Assembly (NCBI GenBank): GCA_964434575.1 | Contig: CAYSWB010000007.1 | Span: 1 to 64,000, forward strand | DNA: 64,000 nt | Direction of reading: 5' to 3' | Origin: DAORHV01 sp964434575 | GTDB lineage: Bacteria; Patescibacteriota; Gracilibacteria; Peribacterales; Peribacteraceae | In this document: positions 1 to 7,518 of the stretch, in pieces | Layout: each line of letters starts with the position of its first letter | Position numbering within the stretch: position 1 is the stretch's first letter | The notes under the pieces: generated by a model | The model's database searches: none | Told to the model about the DNA's origin: nothing | The model's input: the letters and a program-made list of their open reading frames with translations, nothing else | Translations under genes and position numbers: made by a program

Positions 1-224
1 GCGCACGCGGCCGGCATGGCGTCGGCGGTCGTTCCGCCGCACGCGTCGGCGGCCATGAGCGTCAGCAGCGGGCGGACGCGCTTGCCCGGCATGAGCAGGC
101 TGTAGCGCATGGCCTCGGTCAGGCCGGCGTCGCCGGGAACCGCGCTGAAGCGGTCCAGCGCCGCTTCCACCCCCGCAAGATTGGCGGCAGCGAAAACATC
201 GAAGGGTGTGGCGCTCTGCGGCAT
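1..224 (-). CDS. Polyprenyl diphosphate synthase (IspA/GGPPS family), N-terminal part only
   Basis: The gene starts at the ATG complementary to 222-224 and runs off the left edge, so only about 74 residues are visible. They contain the segment AMRYSLLMPGKRVRPLL followed by TLMAADACGG, the conserved N-terminal helix pair of trans-isoprenyl diphosphate synthases (usual form: MRYSLLAGGKRLRP.L...ACE), which includes the IPP-binding Lys/Arg. The aspartate-rich catalytic motifs lie outside the window. The family condenses IPP with allylic diphosphates to give C15-C20 or longer chains. Its position, divergent from mevalonate kinase across a 25-bp gap, fits an isoprenoid gene block. Chain length cannot be judged from this fragment. 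Confidence 0.85.
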   Translation of the reverse strand, partial: MPQSATPFDVFAAANLAGVEAALDRFSAVPGDAGLTEAMRYSLLMPGKRVRPLLTLMAADACGGTTADAMPAAC

Positions 225-249
225 AGGTGCATAGTATGGCACGGAGACC
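225..249. promoter_or_regulatory. Overlapping divergent leaderless promoters
   Basis: The 25-bp gap between two divergent genes contains CATAGTATG (230-238). Read on the plus strand, TAGTAT (232-237) lies 12 nt before the mevalonate kinase ATG. Read on the minus strand, CATACT (238-233) lies 8 nt before the polyprenyl synthase ATG. The two -10 boxes overlap, so both transcripts would be essentially leaderless and compete for polymerase. This is inferred from sequence. Confidence 0.5.
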
Positions 250-1104
250 ATGAGCGCACGTTCCGCCTACGCGACCGGCAAGATCATCGTCAGCGGCGAG
301 TACGCCATGCTGTTCGGCAAGCCCGGCATCGCGTTCCCGTCCGAACATTGGATCGGCGTCACGTGGAAACGCGACCGCAAGCGCGGCCTCGACATCGACT
401 GGCCGGAAGTACCGGAGAAAGACCTGTGGCGCACGTACCTGCAGGAGATCGCCAAGCGCTGCAACGCGCCGGGCACGCTGAAGGTGGAAAACCACATCCC
501 GCTCGGCAAAGGCATGGGCTCGTCCACCGCGCTGCTCATCGCGACGTGCAAGGCCGTGCTGGGCGATGACTGCCGCGAGGAAGCACTGAAGATCGAGAAC
601 GAGGTGAATCCGGGGAACAGCGGCATGGATTTCGCCGTCATCTGGGAGCGCCAGCCGGTGTATTTCCAAAAAGACCGCGGGGCGGTGCCGATCGGGCTGC
701 CGGGCGAAGTGCTGCAAAACGCCATCCTGGTGGATACCGGCGCGCCCAACGAAACCACGCCCGAACTGGTGAAGTGGATCCGCTCGCGCGAGAAGGAAAA
801 CGCCGAGGCCATCGAATTGATCGGCACATGCACCGAGCGGCTGGCCAAAGGCGAAAGCGTGAAGGAGGTCATCCGCGACCACCACCGCGCACAGGTGATG
901 CTGGGCGTGGTCCCGCCGCACGTGGCCGGATTCATCGCGGCGATCGAGAAACTGGGCGGCGCGGCAAAGGTGATCGGCGCCGGCGGACGGACGGGCGGCG
1001 GCGGCATGGTGCTGGCCGTTCACGACAAACCCGACGAAATCCACAAGCTCATCGAACCCGAGCCGGACTACGTGCTGCCGGACAAGGATAAGAAGAAGGA
1101 CTGA
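250..1104 (+). CDS. mvk: Mevalonate kinase (GHMP kinase family)
   Basis: This enzyme phosphorylates mevalonate to 5-phosphomevalonate with ATP in the cytoplasm. The 284-residue protein begins with GKIIVSGEYAMLFGKPGIA (residues 10-28), the usual mevalonate-kinase N-terminus (G-K-x-I-L-x-G-E-H). It has the GHMP ATP loop PLGKGMGSSTA (84-94), a catalytic-Asp region NSGMD (Asp127) and a C-terminal glycine-rich motif GAGGRTGGGG near 247. Its length fits short archaeal/bacterial mevalonate kinases rather than the longer ERG8-type phosphomevalonate kinases. It stands next to polyprenyl synthase and the rest of the mevalonate genes. A role as phosphomevalonate kinase cannot be excluded from sequence alone, but the N-terminal motif favours mevalonate kinase. 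Confidence 0.85.
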   Translation: MSARSAYATGKIIVSGEYAMLFGKPGIAFPSEHWIGVTWKRDRKRGLDIDWPEVPEKDLWRTYLQEIAKRCNAPGTLKVENHIPLGKGMGSSTALLIATCKAVLGDDCREEALKIENEVNPGNSGMDFAVIWERQPVYFQKDRGAVPIGLPGEVLQNAILVDTGAPNETTPELVKWIRSREKENAEAIELIGTCTERLAKGESVKEVIRDHHRAQVMLGVVPPHVAGFIAAIEKLGGAAKVIGAGGRTGGGGMVLAVHDKPDEIHKLIEPEPDYVLPDKDKKKD

Positions 1105-1935
1105 TCAGCCCGCGATCTTCCGGAGGTACGCGGTGATGGCGGAGATGTCGGCGAACTGCTTTTTCGGATACGCCTCCGGCGGGATGCCTTCCAGTGTGGG
1201 CGTGCTGCCGCCCATCACCATCCAGGTTTCCAAGCCCATCCGGTTGCCGCCCAAAATCTCGGTCTCGGGCGTGTCGCCGATCACCACGGTGCCGCGGGGA
1301 TCCGCGCCCATGCGGCGCATGGCTTCCTCGAACATGGCCGGCTCGGGCTTGCCGCACACGATGGGATCGCGGCCCGTGCTGTGCCTCAGGAACGCCATTG
1401 TCCCGCCATTGGCGGGAAACGAGACGCCTTGGGCGTTGCGCGCCTTGCGGTCGGGGTTCGTGACCAGGAATTGCGCGCCGTGGTCCACGATGCCGCTGTG
1501 GGCGGCGGCCAGGTGCTGGTACGCCATGTCCATGGTGAAGCCGGTCACCACGTGCGTGGGCGGCTCGGCCCAGCCGTGTTCGGCTTTCCACTGGTCGTTG
1601 ATGATCCTCGCGCCGCGGCTCCTAAGCGCATGCTCAAGTCCGTCCTCGCCGATCATGCACACGCGCACCTGCCCGGCGGTATCGCGGCAAATCAAGTCGG
1701 CCGCTACCTCGGGCGAGGTGATGACGTGGCTCTCGTCGCAGTCGGCCCCGAAGCGGCGCAGGGTCTCGGCGTGGTAGCCGGGGCGGAAACGCGCGTTGTT
1801 GGTGGCCAAGATCCACCGGATATCCAGCGCAGTGAGTGTGGCCATGAACTCGGCAAGTCCGGGATCGACCTGCTTTTCATGCCAGAGCACGCCGTCCCCG
1901 TCCAAGATCACCGACGATGGCAGGGCGTTCGACAT
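1105..1935 (-). CDS. HAD-superfamily phosphatase, class IIA (NagD/PGP-like), copy 1
   Basis: The 276-residue protein has HAD motif I VILDGDGVLW (Asp12/Asp14), motif II ATNN near residue 48, motif III Lys in CGKPEP and motif IV VIGDTPETEI. The C2-type cap between motifs II and III places it with NagD/phosphoglycolate-phosphatase-like enzymes. I chose the ATG at 1935 because it precedes the DxD motif by a normal distance and has TACAGT 11 nt upstream; the frame is open further upstream, but that part is antisense to the next gene. It is about 40 % identical by eye to its neighbour at 1964-2782. Its substrate is unknown. Placement between mevalonate kinase and the decarboxylase suggests, but does not show, a phosphorylated isoprenoid intermediate. 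Confidence 0.85.
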   Translation of the reverse strand: MSNALPSSVILDGDGVLWHEKQVDPGLAEFMATLTALDIRWILATNNARFRPGYHAETLRRFGADCDESHVITSPEVAADLICRDTAGQVRVCMIGEDGLEHALRSRGARIINDQWKAEHGWAEPPTHVVTGFTMDMAYQHLAAAHSGIVDHGAQFLVTNPDRKARNAQGVSFPANGGTMAFLRHSTGRDPIVCGKPEPAMFEEAMRRMGADPRGTVVIGDTPETEILGGNRMGLETWMVMGGSTPTLEGIPPEAYPKKQFADISAITAYLRKIAG

Positions 1936-1963
1936 AAGGGCCGCGCACTGTACCGTCCGCTTT

Positions 1964-2782
1964 CTATCCGCGCAAATACGCCGTGATCTCGCGGATGTCC
2001 TCGAACATGCGGTCGGGCTTCTTTTTCGCCGCGGCGGCTTCGGCCTTGGACGTGATGCCGCTGAACACCAGCCACGTCGGCATGCCCAGCTTCTGGCCGG
2101 CAAGGATTTCCGTTTCCAAGTTGTCCCCCACCACCGCGGTGGTCTTGGGGTCGGCGCCCATGCGGCGCATGGCTTCCTCGAACATGGTCGGCTCGGGCTT
2201 GCCGATGACGATGGGCGCGACGCCGGTGCAGTACTGCAGCAAGGCCGACACCGATCCGCCGCCGGGGTAACTGGCGCCGGAAGAATGCTTGCTGAGCCGG
2301 TCGGGATTCGTGGCGATGAGCACCGCGCCATGATCTTTGATCGCGGTGGTCGCGGGCGCCAGTTTGTCCATGTACGTCAGCGTGGTGTCCATGCCGGCGA
2401 CCACGTGCGTGGGCGGATTCGTCCACGCGCCGCCCTTCCATTCGTCGTTAATGACCTGCAGACCCATGGATTCCAATTCGGTGCGCAGCCCCTGCTCGCC
2501 GACGATGAACACGCGCGCGTCCGGCGCCGTGCGCTTGAGGTACGACGCGGTGGCCTGCGGCGAGGTGATGATCTCCTCCGGCGATACGTCCACTCCGAAG
2601 CGCTTGAACTTGTCGACGAAGTGCTTGCCGTCGTAGCGGGCGATGTTCGTGGCGACCGTGAAGCCGATGCCAAGCTCGCGCAGCGTGCCGATGAACTCGG
2701 CGATGCCAGGGCGAGGCTTCTCCACGTCCCACAGCACGCCGTCGGCGTCCAGGATGCAGTGCTTGATGCTTGGGGGCGTCAT
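1964..2782 (-). CDS. HAD-superfamily phosphatase, class IIA (NagD/PGP-like), copy 2
   Basis: The 272-residue paralogue of the preceding HAD protein has motif I CILDADGVLW (Asp12/Asp14), ATNIAR as motif II, VIGKPEPTMFEEAMRRMGADP around motif III and VVGDNLETEI as motif IV. The segment KPEP.MFEEAMRRMGADP is shared with copy 1, so the pair arose by tandem duplication. Each copy has its own -10 box (here TATTCT, 8 nt before the ATG), so they may be transcribed separately. The family consists of cytoplasmic Mg-dependent phosphatases; the substrate cannot be read from sequence. Confidence 0.85.
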   Translation of the reverse strand: MTPPSIKHCILDADGVLWDVEKPRPGIAEFIGTLRELGIGFTVATNIARYDGKHFVDKFKRFGVDVSPEEIITSPQATASYLKRTAPDARVFIVGEQGLRTELESMGLQVINDEWKGGAWTNPPTHVVAGMDTTLTYMDKLAPATTAIKDHGAVLIATNPDRLSKHSSGASYPGGGSVSALLQYCTGVAPIVIGKPEPTMFEEAMRRMGADPKTTAVVGDNLETEILAGQKLGMPTWLVFSGITSKAEAAAAKKKPDRMFEDIREITAYLRG

Positions 2783-2856
2783 CGGCGCGCAGAATAGCGC
2801 AGGTTGAGCGGACTGCGAACTGGCTCTATCCTCTAGTCTCGATCCAACGCATAAAC

Positions 2857-3864
2857 ATGCCGTCCACGGCGATTTCGACTCCCAACATCGCGCTCATCAA
2901 ATACTGGGGCAACCGCCACGAGGCGTACCGTCTTCCGGTGGCCGATTCCCTGTCGATGGCGCTGGACACGCCGAGCGTCGAAATCACGGTGGACCATGCG
3001 GAGCAGTTTTCGCTCAAGTCGTATGACATGGACGGCAATGAAAAGGTACAGAGCGAGACGTCTCTCAAGCGCTACGACGCCGTGATGGCCAGCTACCAGC
3101 GCTACCTTGGCGAAATGGGTCTCGGCAACGCGATCCCCAAATCGCTCTCCGTCGTCATCAAGTCCGCCATCCCGCCCAGCATCGGCATCGCCTCGTCGGC
3201 AGCGGTGTTCAGTTGCTTGGCCGAGGCGACGGCGGGTTTGATCAAAGACAAGCGCGAACTCGACCGCAGGCAGATCAGCGTGCTGGCCCGGCTGGGCTCC
3301 GGCTCGGCCTGCCGCGGCGCGTACGACGGGTACGTGGCCATCCGCGCGGGCGAGGGCGACGACATCGACGCCGCCTACGCCGAGCAGATCGCCGACGATG
3401 CGCATTGGCTCCTGCACGACGTGATTCTGGTGCCGAGCACCGCGGAGAAGAAGGTGGGCTCCACCGAAGGCCACGCCGGCGCGGCCACCAGCCCGCACTT
3501 CGCCGAGCGCGTGCGCCAGATGCCGCGCCGCATGAAGGAATGTTCGAAAGCCATCCGTGACCGCGACTTCGAAAAACTGCAGTACGTTTCCGAGGAAGAC
3601 GCGCTCGACATGCACCACTGCATGCAAACCCAGAACCCTCCGCTGCAGTACCTGAACGCCGAGACGCTGCGGATCGTGGAGGAGATCAAGGCGCTGCGGA
3701 AGCGCAAGCACCTGCCGGCGCTGTTCACCATGGATGCCGGGCCGACGGTGCACCTGTTCTGCACCGACGACGCGCTGCAGGATGTCTTGGAGTATGCCGA
3801 AGCGCAAAAAAACTGCCTGCTCTTCCGCTCCAAGACCGGCAAGGGTTCCTTCCTCAAAAACTAA
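2857..3864 (+). CDS. mvaD: Diphosphomevalonate (or phosphomevalonate) decarboxylase
   Basis: This is an ATP-dependent decarboxylase of the GHMP family acting late in the mevalonate pathway. The 335-residue protein has NIALIKYWGNR (residues 10-20, Lys15), the ATP loop PPSIGIASSAA (106-116), GSGSACRGAYDG (148-158, with the substrate-binding Arg153) and MDAGPTVHL with the catalytic Asp293. Two details differ from the textbook family: KYWGN in place of KYWGK, and DAGPT in place of DAGPN. They leave open that it decarboxylates phosphomevalonate (the Chloroflexi/haloarchaeal variant pathway) instead of diphosphomevalonate. The start at 2857 removes a spurious upstream extension. Its stop codon overlaps the HMG-CoA reductase start (TAATG), so the two are translationally coupled. 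Confidence 0.88.
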   Translation: MPSTAISTPNIALIKYWGNRHEAYRLPVADSLSMALDTPSVEITVDHAEQFSLKSYDMDGNEKVQSETSLKRYDAVMASYQRYLGEMGLGNAIPKSLSVVIKSAIPPSIGIASSAAVFSCLAEATAGLIKDKRELDRRQISVLARLGSGSACRGAYDGYVAIRAGEGDDIDAAYAEQIADDAHWLLHDVILVPSTAEKKVGSTEGHAGAATSPHFAERVRQMPRRMKECSKAIRDRDFEKLQYVSEEDALDMHHCMQTQNPPLQYLNAETLRIVEEIKALRKRKHLPALFTMDAGPTVHLFCTDDALQDVLEYAEAQKNCLLFRSKTGKGSFLKN

Positions 3865-5027
3865 TGGACCTGCGCACGCTCCCCGACGGCTTGGACGGCA
3901 GCGGCCGCGTGGCCGAACGCCGCCGCCGGGCGGAGGACGAACTGAAGCTCGACCTTGCCGCGCTCACGCCGGTGCCGGCGAACATCGGCCACGCCGACGA
4001 GCGCAACTGCGAACAGATGATCGGCGTCATCGGTCTGCCGGTCGGCATCGCCGGTCCGCTGAAGGTGCGCTTCGGCAACAAACAGTACGCCGACGTCTGG
4101 CTGCCGCTGGCCACCACCGAGGGGGCGCTCGTCGCCAGCGCCAACCGCGGCTGCAAAGCGCTGTCCATGAGCGGCGGCGTGACCATCGTGAAGGCGCCGT
4201 TTTTGGGAATGTCGCGCTCCATCGCGTTCCGCATGACGGGCAAGGCGCCCGCCATCAAACGCATGATCGAAAAACAGGCGTCCGTCTGGAAAGCGGTCGG
4301 CGAAGCGACCAGTAACCACCTGCGCATCATCGACTATACGATCGACGTGTCGGGCAAGTACCTGTTCCTCACGATCTCGTGCGACACCGACGAGGCGATG
4401 GGCATGAACATGACCACGCTCGCGGCGCAGGCGATCGCGGATTGGCTCGCCGGCAACGACATGGGCCTGGCATGCGTGACGGTGGCCGGCAACGTGGATA
4501 GCGACAAGAAACCGAGTTCCCGGACCCACAAACTCGGCCGCGGGTTCGAGGTGGTGGCCGAGGCCGAGCTGTCGGAAGAAGTGATAGAGACCGTGCTGAA
4601 GACGACCGCCGACGCCATGGTCGCGGTGGCCGACGCCAAACTGAAAGTCGGGTCCAAGGTGGCCGGTGCCATCGGGGCCAACCTGCACGCCGCCAATCTC
4701 GTGGCCGCCCTGTACCTGGCCACCGGCCAGGACGCGGCGCACGTGGTGGAGGGATCGCTGTCCGACACGACCGTGAAGAAAACGACGGGCGGCCTGATGA
4801 TCCGCGTGCGGATGCCGGCCGTGCTCGTGGGCGTGCGCGGCGGCGGCACCACGCTCCCCGCCCAACAGACCTGCCTCAAGCTGCTCACGCTGCCGGACAC
4901 GGGCCTGAGCACCAAGCGCCAGCTGGCCGAGAGCATCGCGGCCGGCGTGCTGGCCGGGGAGACATCGCTGCTGGCGGCCCAGGCCGGACATGCACTTGCG
5001 AAAGCGCATAAGACGTTGGGGCGCTGA
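3864..5027 (+). CDS. hmgA: Hydroxymethylglutaryl-CoA reductase, class I
   Basis: It reduces HMG-CoA to mevalonate, the committed step of the pathway. All catalytic residues of HMG-CoA reductase are visible: Glu86 in PLATTEGALVAS, Lys215 in the class I motif SDKKPSS, Asp290 in ATGQDAAH and His376 in the C-terminal QAGHALAKAH. Cofactor-binding segments are CDTDEAMGMNM (near 173-183) and GAIGANLHAANLVAA. The 387-residue length and the DKK motif match the soluble archaeal/bacterial class I enzymes; no membrane anchor is present. It overlaps mvaD by 1 nt. In the window it is followed by HMG-CoA synthase and thiolase, so the whole upper pathway is clustered. Confidence 0.95.
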   Translation: MDLRTLPDGLDGSGRVAERRRRAEDELKLDLAALTPVPANIGHADERNCEQMIGVIGLPVGIAGPLKVRFGNKQYADVWLPLATTEGALVASANRGCKALSMSGGVTIVKAPFLGMSRSIAFRMTGKAPAIKRMIEKQASVWKAVGEATSNHLRIIDYTIDVSGKYLFLTISCDTDEAMGMNMTTLAAQAIADWLAGNDMGLACVTVAGNVDSDKKPSSRTHKLGRGFEVVAEAELSEEVIETVLKTTADAMVAVADAKLKVGSKVAGAIGANLHAANLVAALYLATGQDAAHVVEGSLSDTTVKKTTGGLMIRVRMPAVLVGVRGGGTTLPAQQTCLKLLTLPDTGLSTKRQLAESIAAGVLAGETSLLAAQAGHALAKAHKTLGR

Positions 5028-5051
5028 GGCGCGGCATGCCATACTGCGCGC

Positions 5052-5306
5052 GTGAAGATGACGATTCCCCATCGTGTTTGGAGCACCCTCGCCGCGGTGG
5101 CCCTGGCGTACCTGCTGGGCATGGCGATGACATTGCTCGCGTACGCGGGCCCGGATGAGTTTCCGCTCTCCGGATCGCAGTACTTGGACATGCCGTTCTA
5201 CCTGGCCGCGGAGTATCCGCTGTGGGCGGCGGGCATCCTGGCGCTGTGCGTCGTGCTCGTGAACGTGTGCTGGACGGTGGCATTGCGCCGTTCACGCCTG
5301 AAGTGA
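5052..5306 (+). CDS. Small membrane protein with two predicted helices, unknown
   Basis: The 84-residue protein has hydrophobic segments at about 11-32 and 55-77 and a basic C-terminus. I recognise no family. The GTG at 5052 is chosen because CATACT (5040-5045) sits exactly 6 nt upstream, the spacing seen at many genes here; an ATG two codons later is the alternative. It lies between HMG-CoA reductase and HMG-CoA synthase on the same strand, so it may be co-expressed with the pathway, but nothing in the sequence shows a link. Confidence 0.6.
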   Translation: MKMTIPHRVWSTLAAVALAYLLGMAMTLLAYAGPDEFPLSGSQYLDMPFYLAAEYPLWAAGILALCVVLVNVCWTVALRRSRLK

Positions 5307-5362
5307 AAATACCCTCCCGGGGACTGACGAGACGGCCGTTTTCTGCTATCGTGCGGACTCCC

Positions 5363-6388
5363 ATGAAAACCGCCATTCACGCGTTCGGCCGTTATGTGCC
5401 CCGCAACCGCATCAAGTCGTCGGTGATCGCGGCGCACTGGAAGCGCGGCACCGAACAGGCCGACGGGCTGGGCATCATCGAGAAAGCCGTCGCCGCCCGC
5501 GACGAGGACGCCTTCACGCTCGGCTGGGAAGCCGCGCGCCAGGCGCTGGAAACCGGTGGCATCGACCCCAAGGACATCGGCGCGATTTTCGTCGGTTCCG
5601 AGAGCCACCCGTACGCGGTGAAACCGACCAGCGCCATGCTGGTGAGCGCCCTGAAATTAAACCCCATGTGCCACTGCGCCGACCTGGAGTTCGCCTGCAA
5701 GGCCGGCACCGCCGCCATTCAGATCGTCAGCGCCATGGCCGCGTCCAAACAGATTCAGTACGGCCTGGCCATCGGCGCCGACACCGCCCAGTCCAAGCCC
5801 GGCGACGCGCTGGAGTATTCGGCCGCAGCCGGGGCAGCCGCGTTCGTGGTCGGTCCGTCGACCCCCAAGAACCCCGGCATCTGCGCCATCGACGCCACAC
5901 TCTCGTACACCAGCGACACGCCGGACTTCTGGCGCAACGCGGAGGAAAAGTATCCCTCGCACGCGGGCCGCTTCACCGGCGAGCCGGCGTACTTCCACCA
6001 CGTGCAGACAGCCGCCAAAGCCATGATGGAAAAGGTGAACATGAAGCCGGAAGAATTCGACCACGTCGTGCTGCACATGCCCAACGCCAAGTTCCCAGCC
6101 CAGGCCGCCAAGAAGCTGGGCTTCACCGATCAACAGATGAAAGCCGGCTTCGTGGTGCCGCACATCGGCAACACGTACAGCGCCTGCTCGCCGCTCGGAT
6201 TGGCCGAGGTGCTGCAGGTCGCCAAGAAGGGCGAGAGCATCCTGCTGGTCTCCTACGGTTCGGGCGCCGGCAGCGACGCGTTCGTGCTGACCATGCTCAA
6301 AGACGGCAAGGCATTACCCGCGGCGCCGAGCCGCGAGATCACCCACCTGGAGTACGGCGAGTACCTACAGCTCGTGAAGGCGGTATAG
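5363..6388 (+). CDS. mvaS: Hydroxymethylglutaryl-CoA synthase, archaeal type
   Basis: It condenses acetoacetyl-CoA with acetyl-CoA to HMG-CoA. The 341-residue thiolase-fold protein has the general base Glu80 (VGSESHPYAVKP), the nucleophile Cys112 (LEFACKAGTAAIQ) and an HMPNAKFP segment matching the HQPNGKFP substrate motif. The length and the acetyl-binding cysteine context are those of the short archaeal enzymes, not the eukaryotic/Gram-positive form of about 390-460 residues. Archaeal HMG-CoA synthases work in a complex with a thiolase bridged by a DUF35 protein, and homologues of both partners follow downstream. The start at 5363 has TATCGT 10 nt upstream; an open frame extends further upstream but lacks family similarity. 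Confidence 0.92.
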   Translation: MKTAIHAFGRYVPRNRIKSSVIAAHWKRGTEQADGLGIIEKAVAARDEDAFTLGWEAARQALETGGIDPKDIGAIFVGSESHPYAVKPTSAMLVSALKLNPMCHCADLEFACKAGTAAIQIVSAMAASKQIQYGLAIGADTAQSKPGDALEYSAAAGAAAFVVGPSTPKNPGICAIDATLSYTSDTPDFWRNAEEKYPSHAGRFTGEPAYFHHVQTAAKAMMEKVNMKPEEFDHVVLHMPNAKFPAQAAKKLGFTDQQMKAGFVVPHIGNTYSACSPLGLAEVLQVAKKGESILLVSYGSGAGSDAFVLTMLKDGKALPAAPSREITHLEYGEYLQLVKAV

Positions 6389-6423
6389 AGCCCGACCGTA
6401 CCCCGTGCACCAGAGACAAGAAT

Positions 6424-6452
6424 TTGACAAAACAAAAAAAGATTGCAATAAA
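6424..6452 (+). promoter_or_regulatory. Promoter of the 6458 gene
   Basis: TTGACA (6424-6429) and AATAAA (6447-6452) are 17 bp apart, with the ATG only 5 nt after the -10 box. The spacer is A-rich, unlike the surrounding GC-rich DNA. This suggests that the gene between HMG-CoA synthase and thiolase has its own, probably leaderless, transcript. Confidence 0.5.
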
Positions 6453-6457
6453 GAGTC

Positions 6458-7447
6458 ATGCGAAATACACCTGACACTTTCTCGGCGGTCCCGACGGCGG
6501 CCACACCGGCAAGAATGGGTGGCGTCTTCACCCGCCGTGCCGCCATCCAAGCGGGGCTGGCCGGATTGCTGTCCCTCTCCGTCTCCGGCGACACGAAGGT
6601 GGAGCGCAGGGAGGCTCTGACTCCGCGCAAGGTCTTGGACGCACTCATGAATCAGGGTATCGCGGGAGCACGCACAGTCGTCGCACCCGTGGTTCCGGAG
6701 GAGTACGACCACGTGTTCCTGCACATTCCGCAGCGCCACCAGGTCATGTTGATGGACGGCATGGCGCAGCGCGCCGTCCGCGCTTCGCAAGCCGATATCG
6801 AAACCATGTTGCTGGACTTGCAGCGTCGCTTCGGTCTCCGCGACGTCTATCCGGAAAACATGGTTCCGAAGAACCTGCGCGACAGCGAGTTATTCGCGCA
6901 CCGCGATGATCCCGAAAAAGAATTCATGGACGCCATCGCTCTCCAGAAGTCCTTACTGGACGATGCACGCAAGCGGAACGAGCCGGAAGAGCACACGCGG
7001 GTGCTGGAGCAGATGACGCAACGGAACTTGGCCGAGTTCGAACGTGAATTGGCGCTGGTCCGCCGTTTGGGCAAAGACGGCTACAACCGGATGAGATTCG
7101 AGAAGCTCCAGCGCAACGACGCGGAATTCGACGCGCCGCTCAGGCTGGAATTAGCCGGCCGCATCCGGCGGCGGATGTGCGGCAGCGACGAGGCGCTGAC
7201 GCGCGCGGGGCAGATGCGCGACAAGCACGGATTACGCCATCCCGCGATCACGGACGACCGCGAGGACGATGCCATCCGCATCGTGCTCGGCCAGGCCACC
7301 GACCCGTTGCTCGTGGTGCCATACGGCTCCGCACATGATTTTACGAACAACATCCAAGTGCATAACGCCGCCCAGCCGCATCGCAAACTGGCCCTGGTGG
7401 TTGCGGAACCGGAGTCGCATCAGCGCATTCCTCTTCGCATGGGGTAA
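6458..7447 (+). CDS. Unknown protein with a twin-arginine-like N-terminus
   Basis: The 329-residue protein starts with a polar stretch, then FTRRAAIQAGLAGLLSLSVSG (about 24-44), which has the RR plus hydrophobic core of a Tat signal, though the SRRxFLK consensus is only partly met. The rest is soluble and charged: an alpha-helical, coiled-coil-prone middle (about 140-260) and a C-terminal segment LLVVPYGSAHDFTNNI. I do not recognise the family; the last segment weakly recalls the haem-uptake TraB/ChaN proteins, but this is not firm. It interrupts the otherwise contiguous HMG-CoA synthase-thiolase pair and has its own promoter, so it need not belong to the pathway. If the signal is real, the protein acts outside the membrane. 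Confidence 0.6.
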   Translation: MRNTPDTFSAVPTAATPARMGGVFTRRAAIQAGLAGLLSLSVSGDTKVERREALTPRKVLDALMNQGIAGARTVVAPVVPEEYDHVFLHIPQRHQVMLMDGMAQRAVRASQADIETMLLDLQRRFGLRDVYPENMVPKNLRDSELFAHRDDPEKEFMDAIALQKSLLDDARKRNEPEEHTRVLEQMTQRNLAEFERELALVRRLGKDGYNRMRFEKLQRNDAEFDAPLRLELAGRIRRRMCGSDEALTRAGQMRDKHGLRHPAITDDREDDAIRIVLGQATDPLLVVPYGSAHDFTNNIQVHNAAQPHRKLALVVAEPESHQRIPLRMG

Positions 7448-7518
7448 GAATCTGCGCATGGACAGAACGCCAGGAGTATTGCGTGAACTATCCCATACGT
7501 TATAAAATCCCCCAGTTC

